Shown in pieces: positions 51,714-60,386 of a stretch of 64,000 bases of DNA. The stretch is taken from contig NZ_MRDM01000010.1 in assembly GCF_002008165.1 (NCBI RefSeq), positions 554,541 to 618,540 of the forward strand, read 5' to 3'. A program made the translations under genes and the position numbers. The notes under the pieces were generated by a model. That model did no database searches and was not told the origin of the DNA. It saw nothing but the letters and a program-made list of their open reading frames with translations. Position 1 is the stretch's first letter; each line of letters begins with the position of its first letter. Source of the stretch: Rhizobium laguerreae. GTDB lineage: Bacteria; Pseudomonadota; Alphaproteobacteria; Rhizobiales; Rhizobiaceae.

Positions 51714-52271
51714 CTACGCTTTGACGGGTTCGTAGCGAAGGATCACCGCGCCGCCTTCCGTCGTCGAGGATTCGATGAGCTTTAGCGGCACCCGGCCCTC
51801 TGCCGGTTTGAAAAGCGGATTGCCGCCGCCAAGGATCACCGGCACCAGGCAAACCCTGATTTCGTCGATAAGACCGGCCTTCAGCAGAGTGTCGGCAAGC
51901 TCGGCGCTGCCGAAGATGAAGATCGTCTTGCCGTTCTCCTGCTTCAGCCTCGTCAATTCGGGGATCGGATCGCTGACGACGCGGGCATTGTTCCAGCCGG
52001 GCTCGCTCATCGTCCGCGACACGGCGATCTTGGCGATGCCGTTCATATAGGCCTTGATCTCACCTTCGCCCTCGGCGGTCGGCCAGTAGGAGGCCATGCC
52101 CTCATAGGTCTTGCGGCCAAACACCAGTAGATCGCCCTCCCTGCCGAATTGTTCGGCATAGCGCTGCAGCTCGGGCCCCCAAGCGAAATTGTGGAAGTCG
52201 ATATCCCAAGGCTTCGTGCCTTCGAAGTAGCCATCGAGCGTCATCAGGTTCCAGACAACAAGCTTTCTCAT
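51714..52271 (-). CDS. dihydrofolate reductase-fold protein (RibD C-terminal domain family)
   Basis: A 185-residue protein. RKLVVWNLMTLDGYFEG, DLLVFGRKTYEGMASYW and IFIFGSAELADTLLKAGLIDEIRVCLVPVILGGGNPLF are the signature blocks of the RibD_C/DHFR-like reductase family, which uses NADPH. The second ATG (52271) has AAGGAGG six bases upstream, whereas the ATG two codons earlier directly abuts that site; the later start is preferred. The substrate is unknown; true folate reductase activity is unlikely. Two direct repeats lie upstream. Confidence 0.87.
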   Translation of the reverse strand: MRKLVVWNLMTLDGYFEGTKPWDIDFHNFAWGPELQRYAEQFGREGDLLVFGRKTYEGMASYWPTAEGEGEIKAYMNGIAKIAVSRTMSEPGWNNARVVSDPIPELTRLKQENGKTIFIFGSAELADTLLKAGLIDEIRVCLVPVILGGGNPLFKPAEGRVPLKLIESSTTEGGAVILRYEPVKA

Positions 52272-52306
52272 TTTCATCCTCCTTCTGAATTGTCATCCAT
52301 CATGAA

Positions 52307-52332
52307 AACTGGTTGCGTTTAACAACTGGTTG
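52307..52332. promoter_or_regulatory. direct repeat upstream of the RibD-type reductase gene
   Basis: AACTGGTTG occurs at 52307-52315 and 52324-52332, a 17-base period. On the reductase coding strand it reads CAACCAGTT twice. Position just upstream of the gene suggests an operator for an unidentified regulator. Confidence 0.4.
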
Positions 52333-52474
52333 AAAGCTAAGCCGACTGATAGCGAAATGCAAGCGGTTTTTTTGGAGTAGCGCATTCGGGCAAGCAGCTG
52401 CTCCTGCAGGCCTTCGCCTCAACGCCTTGCTGAGCCTACTTTCGGGAGGAAATCCTGAGCGCCTTGGCGGCGGG

Positions 52475-53275
52475 TCAGTCCTTGCGGAAGATCAGGCTGG
52501 CACCCCAGCCGGTGATGACGGCGAGCAGCACGGCCGCAAAGCCGTAGAGGATCGGCTGCTCATGCGCCGCATCGGTGATCGTCTGCTCGATGCCGGTCTT
52601 GATGACCCGCAGCGGCAACGATTTTTCGGTGACGAAAAGGCCACTCTTGAAGAGGTAGGCGCGCACGGTGTGCACCCCGTTCGGAATATTTGCCGGCAGG
52701 CGCAGGCTCGCCTTGAAAAGGTTGGAGGAAACGAACCGCACACCGCTCGGGTTGCGGTCGTAGAGCCCGCCGCCCTGCTGCAGCCGCCGGAAGGCGTCGC
52801 GGAACTCGCCGAGATTGCTGCCGTCGCCGACGAAGCCGACCGGCGTCAGCGGAATGTGGTCGATGCCGATCCCCTGATCGGTCAGCTCGAGCGGTGTCGT
52901 CAGATCGTCGATCATGCGCGAGCTCGACATCGAATAGGAATGCGGCACCGCTTCGAAGGTCATCGAGCGGGTGTTCACCCAGATGCCGAAGACGCGTTCC
53001 TTCCTGCGCACCGTCGCATCCTCGCGCGGGCCCTCCAGTACCACGACCACGTCATATTGGCCGATGGCGAGCAGCAGCTGGTCGGTATTCGAGAGCGCCC
53101 CGAAGATGGTGAGATCAGCGCCGTGGAAATCCGAGGTGATGGCGATTTCGCTGGTCGACGTGCCGATTTCCAAAACTTCACGCACCGCTTCCGTTGCTTG
53201 CCCCGGCAACCACTGCGCTCCGGCAGAGGTCGGCAGCAGGCAAAGCAATGCGATGACAGCGGCAGCCAGGCGCAT
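52475..53275 (-). CDS. TIGR02186-type membrane-anchored protein
   Basis: A 266-residue protein with a signal peptide (about 1-20), a large periplasmic domain and one C-terminal membrane segment (ILYGFAAVLLAVITGWGASLIF, about 243-263). EIAITSDFHGADLTIFGAL and GVRFVSSNLFKASLRLPANIPNG are typical of the alphaproteobacterial TIGR02186 family (name from memory). It overlaps the TauE/SafE gene by one base (TGATG) and is probably a functional partner of that exporter. Confidence 0.85.
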   Translation of the reverse strand: MRLAAAVIALLCLLPTSAGAQWLPGQATEAVREVLEIGTSTSEIAITSDFHGADLTIFGALSNTDQLLLAIGQYDVVVVLEGPREDATVRRKERVFGIWVNTRSMTFEAVPHSYSMSSSRMIDDLTTPLELTDQGIGIDHIPLTPVGFVGDGSNLGEFRDAFRRLQQGGGLYDRNPSGVRFVSSNLFKASLRLPANIPNGVHTVRAYLFKSGLFVTEKSLPLRVIKTGIEQTITDAAHEQPILYGFAAVLLAVITGWGASLIFRKD

Positions 53276-54198
53276 CAGTTGCCCGCTCCCATCACCACCG
53301 AGTAGACGTCCGCCGGCGTCACCACCAACGCGACCGCCAGACGCACGCCGACGGCGAGCACCAGCAGGCCGAGCAGGGCGCGCAGCTGCTCGCCGCGCAG
53401 TTTCTGGCCGACGCGCACGCCGTATTGCGCCCCGATCACACCCGCCACCATCAGGATGAAGGCGAGCACGATGTCGACGGAGAAGTTGGTCGCCGCCTGC
53501 ACGATCGTCGTATAGGCGGTCACGAAGATGATCTGGAACAGCGAGGTGCCGACGACGACATTGGTCGGGATACGCAACAGGTAGATCATCGCCGGCACCA
53601 TGATGAAGCCGCCGCCGACACCCATGATCGAGGTGAGGATTCCGATCGCAAAGCCGAGTGCGACGATCGGAATGACGCTGAGAAAGATCTTTGATTTCTT
53701 GAAGCGCACCTTCAGCGGCAGCTTGTGCACCCAGTGCTGGTGACCGGGCTTGCGCGGTACGGGCGGCTCGTTGCGCGCTGCCCGCCGCATGGCATTGATG
53801 CTTTCGAGCAGCATCAGTCCGCCGACGGTGCCGAGGAAGATGACATACATCAGCGAGATGATGAGATCGAGCTGGCCGATGGCGCGCAACAGCGAGAAGA
53901 TCCAGATCCCGACCGTCGCACCCGCAAGGCCGCCGACCAGCAGCACCGTGCCAAGCTTGACGTCGAGCGAGCCGCGCCGGAAATGCGAGATCGCGCCAGA
54001 TATCGACGACGCCACCACCTGGTTGGCGCCGGTCGCGACTGCGACAACCGGGGGGATGTTGTAGAAGATCAACAGCGGCGTGATGAGAAAACCGCCGCCG
54101 ACGCCGAACATTCCAGACAGGAATCCGACGGCCGCCCCCATGCCGAGAATGATGAAGATGTTCACCGACAATTCTGCGATGGGCAGATAGATTGTCAC
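53275..54198 (-). CDS. sulfite exporter TauE/SafE family permease
   Basis: A 307-residue inner-membrane protein with about eight hydrophobic segments and the duplicated MGVGGGFxxxP motif: MFGVGGGFLITPLLI near the N-terminus and IMGVGGGFIMVPAMI in the second half. The family exports sulfur oxyanions or organosulfonates. The start is GTG with a weak GGGG site. Coupled to the TIGR02186 gene, a pairing I recall in many alphaproteobacteria. The transported ion is not known. Confidence 0.9.
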   Translation of the reverse strand: MTIYLPIAELSVNIFIILGMGAAVGFLSGMFGVGGGFLITPLLIFYNIPPVVAVATGANQVVASSISGAISHFRRGSLDVKLGTVLLVGGLAGATVGIWIFSLLRAIGQLDLIISLMYVIFLGTVGGLMLLESINAMRRAARNEPPVPRKPGHQHWVHKLPLKVRFKKSKIFLSVIPIVALGFAIGILTSIMGVGGGFIMVPAMIYLLRIPTNVVVGTSLFQIIFVTAYTTIVQAATNFSVDIVLAFILMVAGVIGAQYGVRVGQKLRGEQLRALLGLLVLAVGVRLAVALVVTPADVYSVVMGAGN

Positions 54199-54511
54199 AG
54201 CCGACCCCGAATGATGACCGCCCCTGCCGGGCGGTTTCTTGTCACGTCCCCGTTCGAATGCGCACCATACTGTGAAATCGTTGCCAGAGGCTTTCGATCG
54301 GCCCCGTGATTAAGCCATAGAGAATGACGGAGAGATCGGTGGCAGAGGATTCGCCGGATGCGCGGATCGATATGTCCGGGCATAATCCGGCTTTTTTCAG
54401 GTTTTGTGACAGGCGACGGCAAAATTGAAAAAAGCCTTGCGGCATAGTGCCGCCAGGCACTTTTCATCGCCCGGAATAAAGAGGCTATCCTGCGTCGATG
54501 CGACGCGGGCG

Positions 54512-57500
54512 TCAGATTGCCTTGCTGCCCTGCTTGTTGCGCTCGAGCAGCGCCTTCACGGTCGCGTCGGTCACCTTGCCGTCCGGCTCTTGGCCGACGG
54601 ACTTCTGGAAGTTTTTGATCGCGGTCACGGTCTTGGCACCCATTTCGCCGTCCGGCACGCCGGCGTCGAAGCCGTTATTGTTGAGGATCGCCTGGATGTT
54701 GCGGATCGCCTTCTTCATGTCGACGCTCGCTGTCTTGACGCCGGTTCCCGCCCATTCGTCGGGAATGTCGATGGCGTTCGTGCGATGGTCGACCGGCTCC
54801 GCCTTCCAGAGATCGGCCTTGGCGCGCGCCCGTTCGAGCTGGTCGGGCTTCATGGCTTTGGCCACTTCGTCGCGCTTCTGCGCCGCATCCTTGTCGCCGC
54901 CCTTGGCGGCGATCGCAAACCACTTGTAAGACTCTTCGAGATCCGCCGGAACCCCGTTGCCGCGCGCGCAGAGGATTGCCAGGTTGAACTGGCTGTCGGT
55001 GATGCCGAGGTTCGCTGCCTTGGTGAACCACGAGGCGGCCGTCGCATAATCCTGCTGGCCGAGGGCGCCGGAGGCGTAGAGGACGGCAAGATTGTGCATG
55101 GCGCTGGCATTGCCCTGGTTTGCCGCTTGCTCGTAAAAACCCTTCGCCTTGGCGATGTCGCGTTCGACGCCGTTGCCCTTCTCGTACATGCTGCCGAGCC
55201 GGTATTCCGCAGGCGCAAAGCCCTTATCGGCCGCAAGCTGGTACCAGCCTGCGGCCTGCTTCTGATCGACCGTCATGCCGTTGCGGCCGTCGGAATAACG
55301 CGCGCCGATCTCGAACAGCGCCAGCACATCGCCGCTGCTCGCCGCATCGGCAAGCGATTTCGGCTGGACGGTGTCGGGAATGGTGATGGCCGGTGCGGGT
55401 GCTGCCGCAGCCGGGGCGTTCGGAACGAAGCCCGATGCTTCCTGTGCCGCGCCGGACGGACCGGGAGCGGCAAAGGTCGCTGCCCCTTCGCCGTCAAGCG
55501 GTGTCTCGTCGGTCAGATGCTCACCGCCGACCGGCGGGACTGCGTCCGGCTGCGCCTGTTCGGCGGCGGGCGGTACAGCTTCCGCTGCCGGAGCGGTCGT
55601 TCCGAGAGCGGCGGCATCCGGCTGGGCGGGTGTCGCGTCAGGCAAGGCTGGCGCCGGGTTTTCCGCGCCGGTCAGCGCCGAGACTTCCGCTGGCGGCTGC
55701 GGCGCGCGCTCGCCGCTTGTCAGCGTTCGGGCGAGCGGAAAGGCCATGATCGCGAGCAGCACGGCGCCGACAGCCAGCAGGATCGGCCGCCGGTAGCGCG
55801 AAAAGGCGCTGGTCTTGCCGGTCTTGTCAGAAGCCTTGTCGACCTTGTCGGCATTCGCGCCCTTCTTCTCGGCCTTGCCGGCTACCTGCTTCGGATTGGC
55901 ATCCACCTCCATCGCAGCCGCCTGCGCCGCACGGCGCGCGGCAGCGATATAATCTGCGCGATCGGTTTCGCCGGCAGGTTTGCCGCGTGCCGCACTCTGG
56001 CTGGCGCGAACCCGTTCAAGGATCTTCTTCACGTCAGGCGCGCCCGAACCCGGCTCGAGCAATTCGTTTGCCGCATCCGTCGGCACGACGTCGGTGGGAT
56101 CGATCGACGGCGCTGGGTCGATCATCGGGCGTTCGGTCGTCCGGCTCTCGGCCTTCTTGCCGGGCAGCAGCCGCTTGCCGAGGTTGGCGAGCAGGCTGGC
56201 CTTCGCCGGCGCCTGTGTCCGTGCCGCTGTCGCAGCCTCCGTCGTCCTGGTCGCGGCTTCGATCGCGATCGCGCTCGTTCCGCTCATGGCGTTGGTTTGT
56301 GCCGGGGCGTTGGCTTTTGCCGGGGCGGCAGGCTCTGTTGCGACCTCGGCCGTGCGGATAACAGGAGAAGCTTTCGCTATCGGGGCAGCGGCCGGCGTCC
56401 TGTTCATCTCGGCTTCGGCCACCATCAGCGCATAGGGATCGACATCGAAATCGACGTCGGCGATCGGCATCTGGGCCGCCGGCCGGCCGCGATCTTCCAT
56501 GCCGTCGAGGCGGTCGGCGATATGCACCAGCGTCTCGTGCAGCGCCTGGAAAGTCTTGTGCGTGCGTTCTTCGCTGTCGCGGCTGAGATCCTCGAGGTGG
56601 CGCAGATCCTCGGCCAGTGCCGTCAGCGCCGACATGTCGGCGGCGGGCATGACACCCTGCGGGCCGCCATGGCGCGAATAGGCTTCGACGACGGCCTCTG
56701 CCGCCTGGCGTGCCGCCTCGATGATATATTCGTCGCTCGTTGCCATGTAATCTTCGATCGCGCCCATGCGCTGGTCGAATTCGGGAGGTATCGCAGCGCT
56801 TTCGCGCGGCGCGCTCATCAGTGCCGAAAGATTGGCGATCTGGTCTTCGAGGTTCTTCAGTGCGTGCGGATCGGTCGGCGCTGCCGATGTGCTCTCCTCC
56901 AGCCGGGCGGCAATGTCGCTCAGCCGCCCTTCGAGACGCAGGAAGGCGCTGTCGTCGGCTACAGCGGCGGGCGCCGGCGCCTGCTGCTGATGGGCCATCT
57001 CGTCGATGCGCCGGGCGAGATGGTCGAGCCGCTGCGCCAGCACGTCGTTGACGGCGCCGTTCTCAAGCGCGTCGATCTTGCGGGAGATGTCGGAAAGCGT
57101 GCCGGTGAGATCGGTCTGCGGCGCAGTCTCCTGCGTGCGCTCTAGCAGATAGGAAAGATGTTCCAGCCGTTCGTCGAGCCGCGACGTCGATTCCGCCTTC
57201 GTCAGTTCCTCGACGCGTCCCGTCAGCGCCTCCAGCCGCATCGCCAGCTCGTCGGCCGGGTTCACGCGGCTGGCCGCATCATGGCTCATCAGGTCGATCT
57301 GGTCGGCGAGCGCCGCAAGCCGGCTTTCCAGCCGCTGCATCAGACCCGGATCATTTGCAGTGGCGGTGCGGCCGCTTGCCGCGATTGCCCGGCTGATCTC
57401 GTCGAGCCGCATGTCCATGGCGGCGAACTGCTCGGACATCACCCGGTCGTGCGGCTGGATCATATTGCCGAAATGCTCCATCGCCGTGGCGATCGAGATC

Positions 57501-58318
57501 AGCTTGTCTTCCAGCGCCCGAACAGCCGGGCTTTCGCCCATGCCGCCGATATGGCGCTTGATATCATCGAGCCGATAGGCGAGCGAAACGAGCTCTTCCT
57601 GCAAACCCTCGGTATCGAGCGCCGCAAGCCGGTTTTCGAAACCATCCCAGCGATTTTCCAAATGGCGCAGCGAATCCTCGCGCGCCAGCCCGTCCATCAG
57701 CGAGCGCAGCTCTTCGAAATCCTCGCGAAGGCCCGTGGCCTCCGGTGCGGCGGAGCGGCCGGTCAGCTGGGTGATGCTCTGGGCAAGGCGGCCCATATCG
57801 GCGCGCATGTCGTCGGCGAAACGGCCGTCTCCGGCATTTGTCTTGATGTCGCGCAGCTCGGTGCGCAGCGCGTTCATCTCGCGGGTGACGCCCTCGGAAA
57901 TGTCGCGCTTCAGGTCCTGCCGCAGATTGACGAGCGCTTGGGCGATCTCCGTCATCGTGTCGTCGCCGGCGCGCAAGGCCGGTGCCCGCACTGGGGCAGC
58001 GGCGCGTGGCGCAGATTCACGAAGCTGCGGAGCCTGCTCGCGTGCGTAAGGCCGCTCGCGGCCGGCTTCAAGCGCGCGCTGGCGTTGACGGATTTCGGCG
58101 AGCGGGTCCGGCCGCGGCTCGGGCGGGGCCTTTGCGGCCCGGGGAGCATGGGAGCCGGCATAAGGATCGCGCTCGGCCGTTGCCGTGCGCGGCCGCTGTT
58201 CGCGCCCGCTGCCCATCAGCCCTTCGATGCGCGCCTCCAGCCCTTCGATCGTGCGGTTCAGCGCATCGAGCGAGGTCCTGTCGGACTGTCGGGAAGGATT
58301 TGATCGCGATCCGTTCAT
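54512..58318 (-). CDS. podJ: polar organelle development protein PodJ
   Basis: A 1268-residue membrane-spanning polarity scaffold. Residues about 1-800 are cytoplasmic with long coiled coils and repeated LEDKL/RLDDI-like heptads. One membrane segment lies at about 842-860 (PILLAVGAVLLAIMAFPLA). A proline/alanine-rich periplasmic linker follows. Three Sel1-type repeats are at about 1010-1155 (ALFEIGARYSDG, AEYRLGSMYEKGNGV, AMHNLAVLYASG), and a peptidoglycan-binding domain is at about 1205-1262 (IQAILNNNGFDAGVPDGEMG). This order is that of PodJ in Caulobacter, Agrobacterium and Sinorhizobium. The ATG at 58318 (MNGSRSNPS) was chosen by family resemblance; the ribosome-binding site is weak. Confidence 0.88.
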   Translation of the reverse strand: MNGSRSNPSRQSDRTSLDALNRTIEGLEARIEGLMGSGREQRPRTATAERDPYAGSHAPRAAKAPPEPRPDPLAEIRQRQRALEAGRERPYAREQAPQLRESAPRAAAPVRAPALRAGDDTMTEIAQALVNLRQDLKRDISEGVTREMNALRTELRDIKTNAGDGRFADDMRADMGRLAQSITQLTGRSAAPEATGLREDFEELRSLMDGLAREDSLRHLENRWDGFENRLAALDTEGLQEELVSLAYRLDDIKRHIGGMGESPAVRALEDKLISIATAMEHFGNMIQPHDRVMSEQFAAMDMRLDEISRAIAASGRTATANDPGLMQRLESRLAALADQIDLMSHDAASRVNPADELAMRLEALTGRVEELTKAESTSRLDERLEHLSYLLERTQETAPQTDLTGTLSDISRKIDALENGAVNDVLAQRLDHLARRIDEMAHQQQAPAPAAVADDSAFLRLEGRLSDIAARLEESTSAAPTDPHALKNLEDQIANLSALMSAPRESAAIPPEFDQRMGAIEDYMATSDEYIIEAARQAAEAVVEAYSRHGGPQGVMPAADMSALTALAEDLRHLEDLSRDSEERTHKTFQALHETLVHIADRLDGMEDRGRPAAQMPIADVDFDVDPYALMVAEAEMNRTPAAAPIAKASPVIRTAEVATEPAAPAKANAPAQTNAMSGTSAIAIEAATRTTEAATAARTQAPAKASLLANLGKRLLPGKKAESRTTERPMIDPAPSIDPTDVVPTDAANELLEPGSGAPDVKKILERVRASQSAARGKPAGETDRADYIAAARRAAQAAAMEVDANPKQVAGKAEKKGANADKVDKASDKTGKTSAFSRYRRPILLAVGAVLLAIMAFPLARTLTSGERAPQPPAEVSALTGAENPAPALPDATPAQPDAAALGTTAPAAEAVPPAAEQAQPDAVPPVGGEHLTDETPLDGEGAATFAAPGPSGAAQEASGFVPNAPAAAAPAPAITIPDTVQPKSLADAASSGDVLALFEIGARYSDGRNGMTVDQKQAAGWYQLAADKGFAPAEYRLGSMYEKGNGVERDIAKAKGFYEQAANQGNASAMHNLAVLYASGALGQQDYATAASWFTKAANLGITDSQFNLAILCARGNGVPADLEESYKWFAIAAKGGDKDAAQKRDEVAKAMKPDQLERARAKADLWKAEPVDHRTNAIDIPDEWAGTGVKTASVDMKKAIRNIQAILNNNGFDAGVPDGEMGAKTVTAIKNFQKSVGQEPDGKVTDATVKALLERNKQGSKAI

Positions 58319-58663
58319 CTTCTTGCTCGCTTCGACTGCTCGACCCCTCGTCAGAGCTCGATCTTTGGCTTTTCGTCTGCTGCCCGCTTTACGCGGACCT
58401 GAGCGCACCATTCATAAGAAGCTAGTCAATTAGACTTTCCTCAAGCTGAACGATGTAGCGGCATCCTAAGGGAACGCGAGACGGGGGAAAGGAATGCGGA
58501 TCACTACTGCTCAATCCGCACCTTTCACGAAACGTGGTAAACAAGCCGTTAATGCCGATGGGAATTTTTTAACGTTTGTGTTCCAAACGCCGTTTTTGGC
58601 GGCAATTGCCCCCGAACGCGTCATATCGAATGGCGCGCTCGCGCGCTCAGGCCGGCCTGGATA
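58319..58663. other. gene-poor region upstream of podJ
   Basis: About 345 bases without a gene. It should hold the podJ promoter. TTAACG at about 58569 and a GTTAAT at about 58550 resemble CtrA half-sites but do not form a full TTAA-N7-TTAA box. No RNA structure was recognised. Confidence 0.35.
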
Positions 58664-58768
58664 TTGCAGCTCGATCTTCACGCCTTTAGGACCATAGACG
58701 AAGACCTGGCCGAGATCAGTGCCGGGAATATCGTAATATTCGTAGCGATAGCCGCCCGCCAGCAGGGC
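58664..58768 (-). pseudogene. remnant of a VOC-family gene
   Basis: Directly after the SDR stop codon the minus strand, in the same frame, reads LLAGGYRYEYYDIPGTDLGQ then VFVYGPKGVKIELQY. This closely matches the C-terminal strand pattern of glyoxalase/VOC proteins (PGTxxGQVFVYDPxGVKxEL). There is no start codon and no N-terminal part, so it is probably the tail of a deleted gene. Confidence 0.45.
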
Positions 58769-59470
58769 TCAGAAGCTCTCCGTCCAGGGCCGGACTTCCA
58801 CCTCCAGCGACCATGCGCTGCGGTGCTGGCGAAGCACATCGATATAGGTCTGGGCGATCGCATCCGGCAGCAGCGTGCCATCCGGCTTCTCCACCCGGTC
58901 CGGCCGGATCTGCGAGCGCACCGCGCCGTCGATGACGAAATGCGCGACATGGATGCCCATCGGCCCGAGTTCGCGGGCGGCACTCTGGGCAAGGCCGCGC
59001 AGCGCGAACTTGCCCATCGCGAAGGGGGCCGATTGCGCAAAGCCCTTCACGCTTGCCGACGCGCCGGTGATGAGGATGGCGCCGCGGCCGCGCGGGATCA
59101 TCCGTCGCGCCGCCTGCTGCACCACCAGGAAACCGCCGAAAGCAGTAGTCGCAATCGCCTTTTCGACCTCGGCGGGATCGAGTTCCGCCAGCGGGCCGCG
59201 CTGACGGGCGCTGGCATTGAAGATCACCACGTCAGGCCCGCCGATTGCGCCAGCGGCCTCTTCGAAGAGTGCCGCGACGCTCGCCGGCTGCGAGACGTCG
59301 GCGGTAAAGGCGCTGGCGCCCGTTTCATCGACCAGCGCCTGGAGTTTTTCGATATTGCGGGCGGCGAGCCCGAGCCTGACGCCCTGCGCCGACAATTGCC
59401 GCGCAAGCGATGCGCTGATGCCGGAGCCCGCGCCGACGATAAGCGCGCTCTCATAGGGAAAGTCGGTCAT
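58769..59470 (-). CDS. SDR family oxidoreductase with Phe at the usual catalytic Tyr
   Basis: A 233-residue short-chain dehydrogenase fold. The cofactor motif VGAGSGIS (about 12-19) and NASA (about 85-88) are present, but the catalytic YxxxK is F150-A-M-G-K154. I recall similar GKFALRGLAQSMAREL proteins with Phe in many bacteria, so this is a subfamily trait rather than a random mutation. Reductase activity is therefore doubtful. The ATG at 59470 has GAGGA upstream. Its start region continues in frame into an apparently decayed upstream stretch. Confidence 0.8.
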   Translation of the reverse strand: MTDFPYESALIVGAGSGISASLARQLSAQGVRLGLAARNIEKLQALVDETGASAFTADVSQPASVAALFEEAAGAIGGPDVVIFNASARQRGPLAELDPAEVEKAIATTAFGGFLVVQQAARRMIPRGRGAILITGASASVKGFAQSAPFAMGKFALRGLAQSAARELGPMGIHVAHFVIDGAVRSQIRPDRVEKPDGTLLPDAIAQTYIDVLRQHRSAWSLEVEVRPWTESF

Positions 59471-59494
59471 AATATCTTCCTCGATGGATCGTCC

Positions 59495-59690
59495 GAGAGA
59501 CGTAGGAAGCCTGAACGGCCTTCGCCACAACTCGGCCGGAATTTCAGCGCGCTGCGTCGAATCGATCGAATAGGCGCTGATGCGCGAGAGATGGATGAAG
59601 GGAAGGCCGGTCTGCAGAGACCAGCCGTTGAAGGCGGGCTCGAAGTCGAAGGCGCACGGCTCTTTGCGCAGAGGCGCTACTACGGCTTGT
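59495..59690 (-). pseudogene. coding-like stretch without a start, possible gene remnant
   Basis: One minus-strand frame has rhizobial codon usage and reads FDFEPAFNGWSLQTGLPFIH, LSRISAYSIDSTQRAEIPAE, without a start codon and running in frame into the SDR gene. It could be the remaining end of a lost gene or a long N-terminal extension. I cannot assign a family. Confidence 0.3.
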
Positions 59691-60090
59691 CGATCAAAAG
59701 AGGAGCCACCAACGGCTTTGGCTTGTTACCCTTGTAAAACATTAGTCTTGCTGTCGAACAATAGCTCTTCAAATCGCTTTTGGCTTCTTTTTCAAGCCGC
59801 GCCATTTCTGATCCGAAATAGGGATTGAGTGGCGGATAAATACCGGTTCCGTACTGGTAACCGGCAAAGAAATCGGCATTTAGCTCAAGCTTCCCGCAAT
59901 ACATACCCGCAACGACCGCCCCGGCGGAAAAGGACAGAAACTGCTCTTTCGTCAATTTGGGATGGAGCGCCGGTTCCTGCGCAATTGCCGCCGAACAACT
60001 GATCAGCAATCCTGTGACGGCACCAATTATCTGTTTCAAATGATTTCCCGAACGCGCTATTTCATACATTCCGATATAGCAGCCGGCCAT
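59680..60090 (-). CDS. hypothetical exported protein
   Basis: A protein of up to 136 residues with a signal-peptide-like segment (LKQIIGAVTGLLISCSAAIA, ending before QEPA). The mature part has LTKEQFLSFSAGAVVAGMYC, then GYQYGTGIYPPLNPYFGSEMARLEKEAKSD and a second cysteine (KSYCSTARL), suggesting one disulfide. The start is uncertain; ATG 60069 (MYEIARSG) is an alternative. Its codon use is more AT-rich than that of its neighbours, which hints at a different origin. No known domain. Confidence 0.55.
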   Translation of the reverse strand: MAGCYIGMYEIARSGNHLKQIIGAVTGLLISCSAAIAQEPALHPKLTKEQFLSFSAGAVVAGMYCGKLELNADFFAGYQYGTGIYPPLNPYFGSEMARLEKEAKSDLKSYCSTARLMFYKGNKPKPLVAPLLIDKP

Positions 60091-60301
60091 TGAACCATCG
60101 CAACCGATTTATCGCGATGGTTAAGACAGCAATACCGAGCTACTGCGCTGCAACGGTTTGTTCTCGTCTGCCCTCCGTGCGCGCGGTTACAAACGCTTCC
60201 GCTTTGACTCCTTTCCGCGGTGGACAAGCAAGATGAGATGACGTCTCCTCCAGATTCATGCTCTCGAATTTTTTCAGGAAAAGACGGCGCGACTGCAAAA
60301 T
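60091..60301. other. intergenic region upstream of the fatty-acid oxidation operon
   Basis: No gene seen. The control elements of the operon start at its downstream end (palindrome at 60302). Confidence 0.35.
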
Positions 60302-60323
60302 TTGACGTTTACGCAAACGTCAA
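60302..60323. promoter_or_regulatory. palindromic operator of the fatty-acid oxidation operon
   Basis: TTGACGTTT and AAACGTCAA, nine-base perfect arms separated by ACGC. Apart from the middle bases it is identical to the palindrome at 5896-5919. It overlaps the presumed -35 of the operon promoter, so it should be a repressor site. Confidence 0.72.
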
Positions 60324-60336
60324 TATTTTGTAAGAT
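60308..60336 (+). promoter_or_regulatory. probable promoter of the acyl-CoA dehydrogenase operon
   Basis: TTTACG (inside the palindrome) and TAAGAT with a 17-base spacer, about 50 bases before the start codon. A regulator bound to the palindrome would cover the -35. Confidence 0.5.
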
Positions 60337-60386
60337 AGTGGCAAGGCCGTCGCGATCCGGTCAGTTGAATGGGAGGAATTTGAGAG

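Noticed and set aside
54425..57145. A 900-codon open frame opposite podJ
   Set aside because: Arginine- and glycine-rich antisense translation typical of shadows in GC-rich genomes; podJ on the other strand has clear domains.
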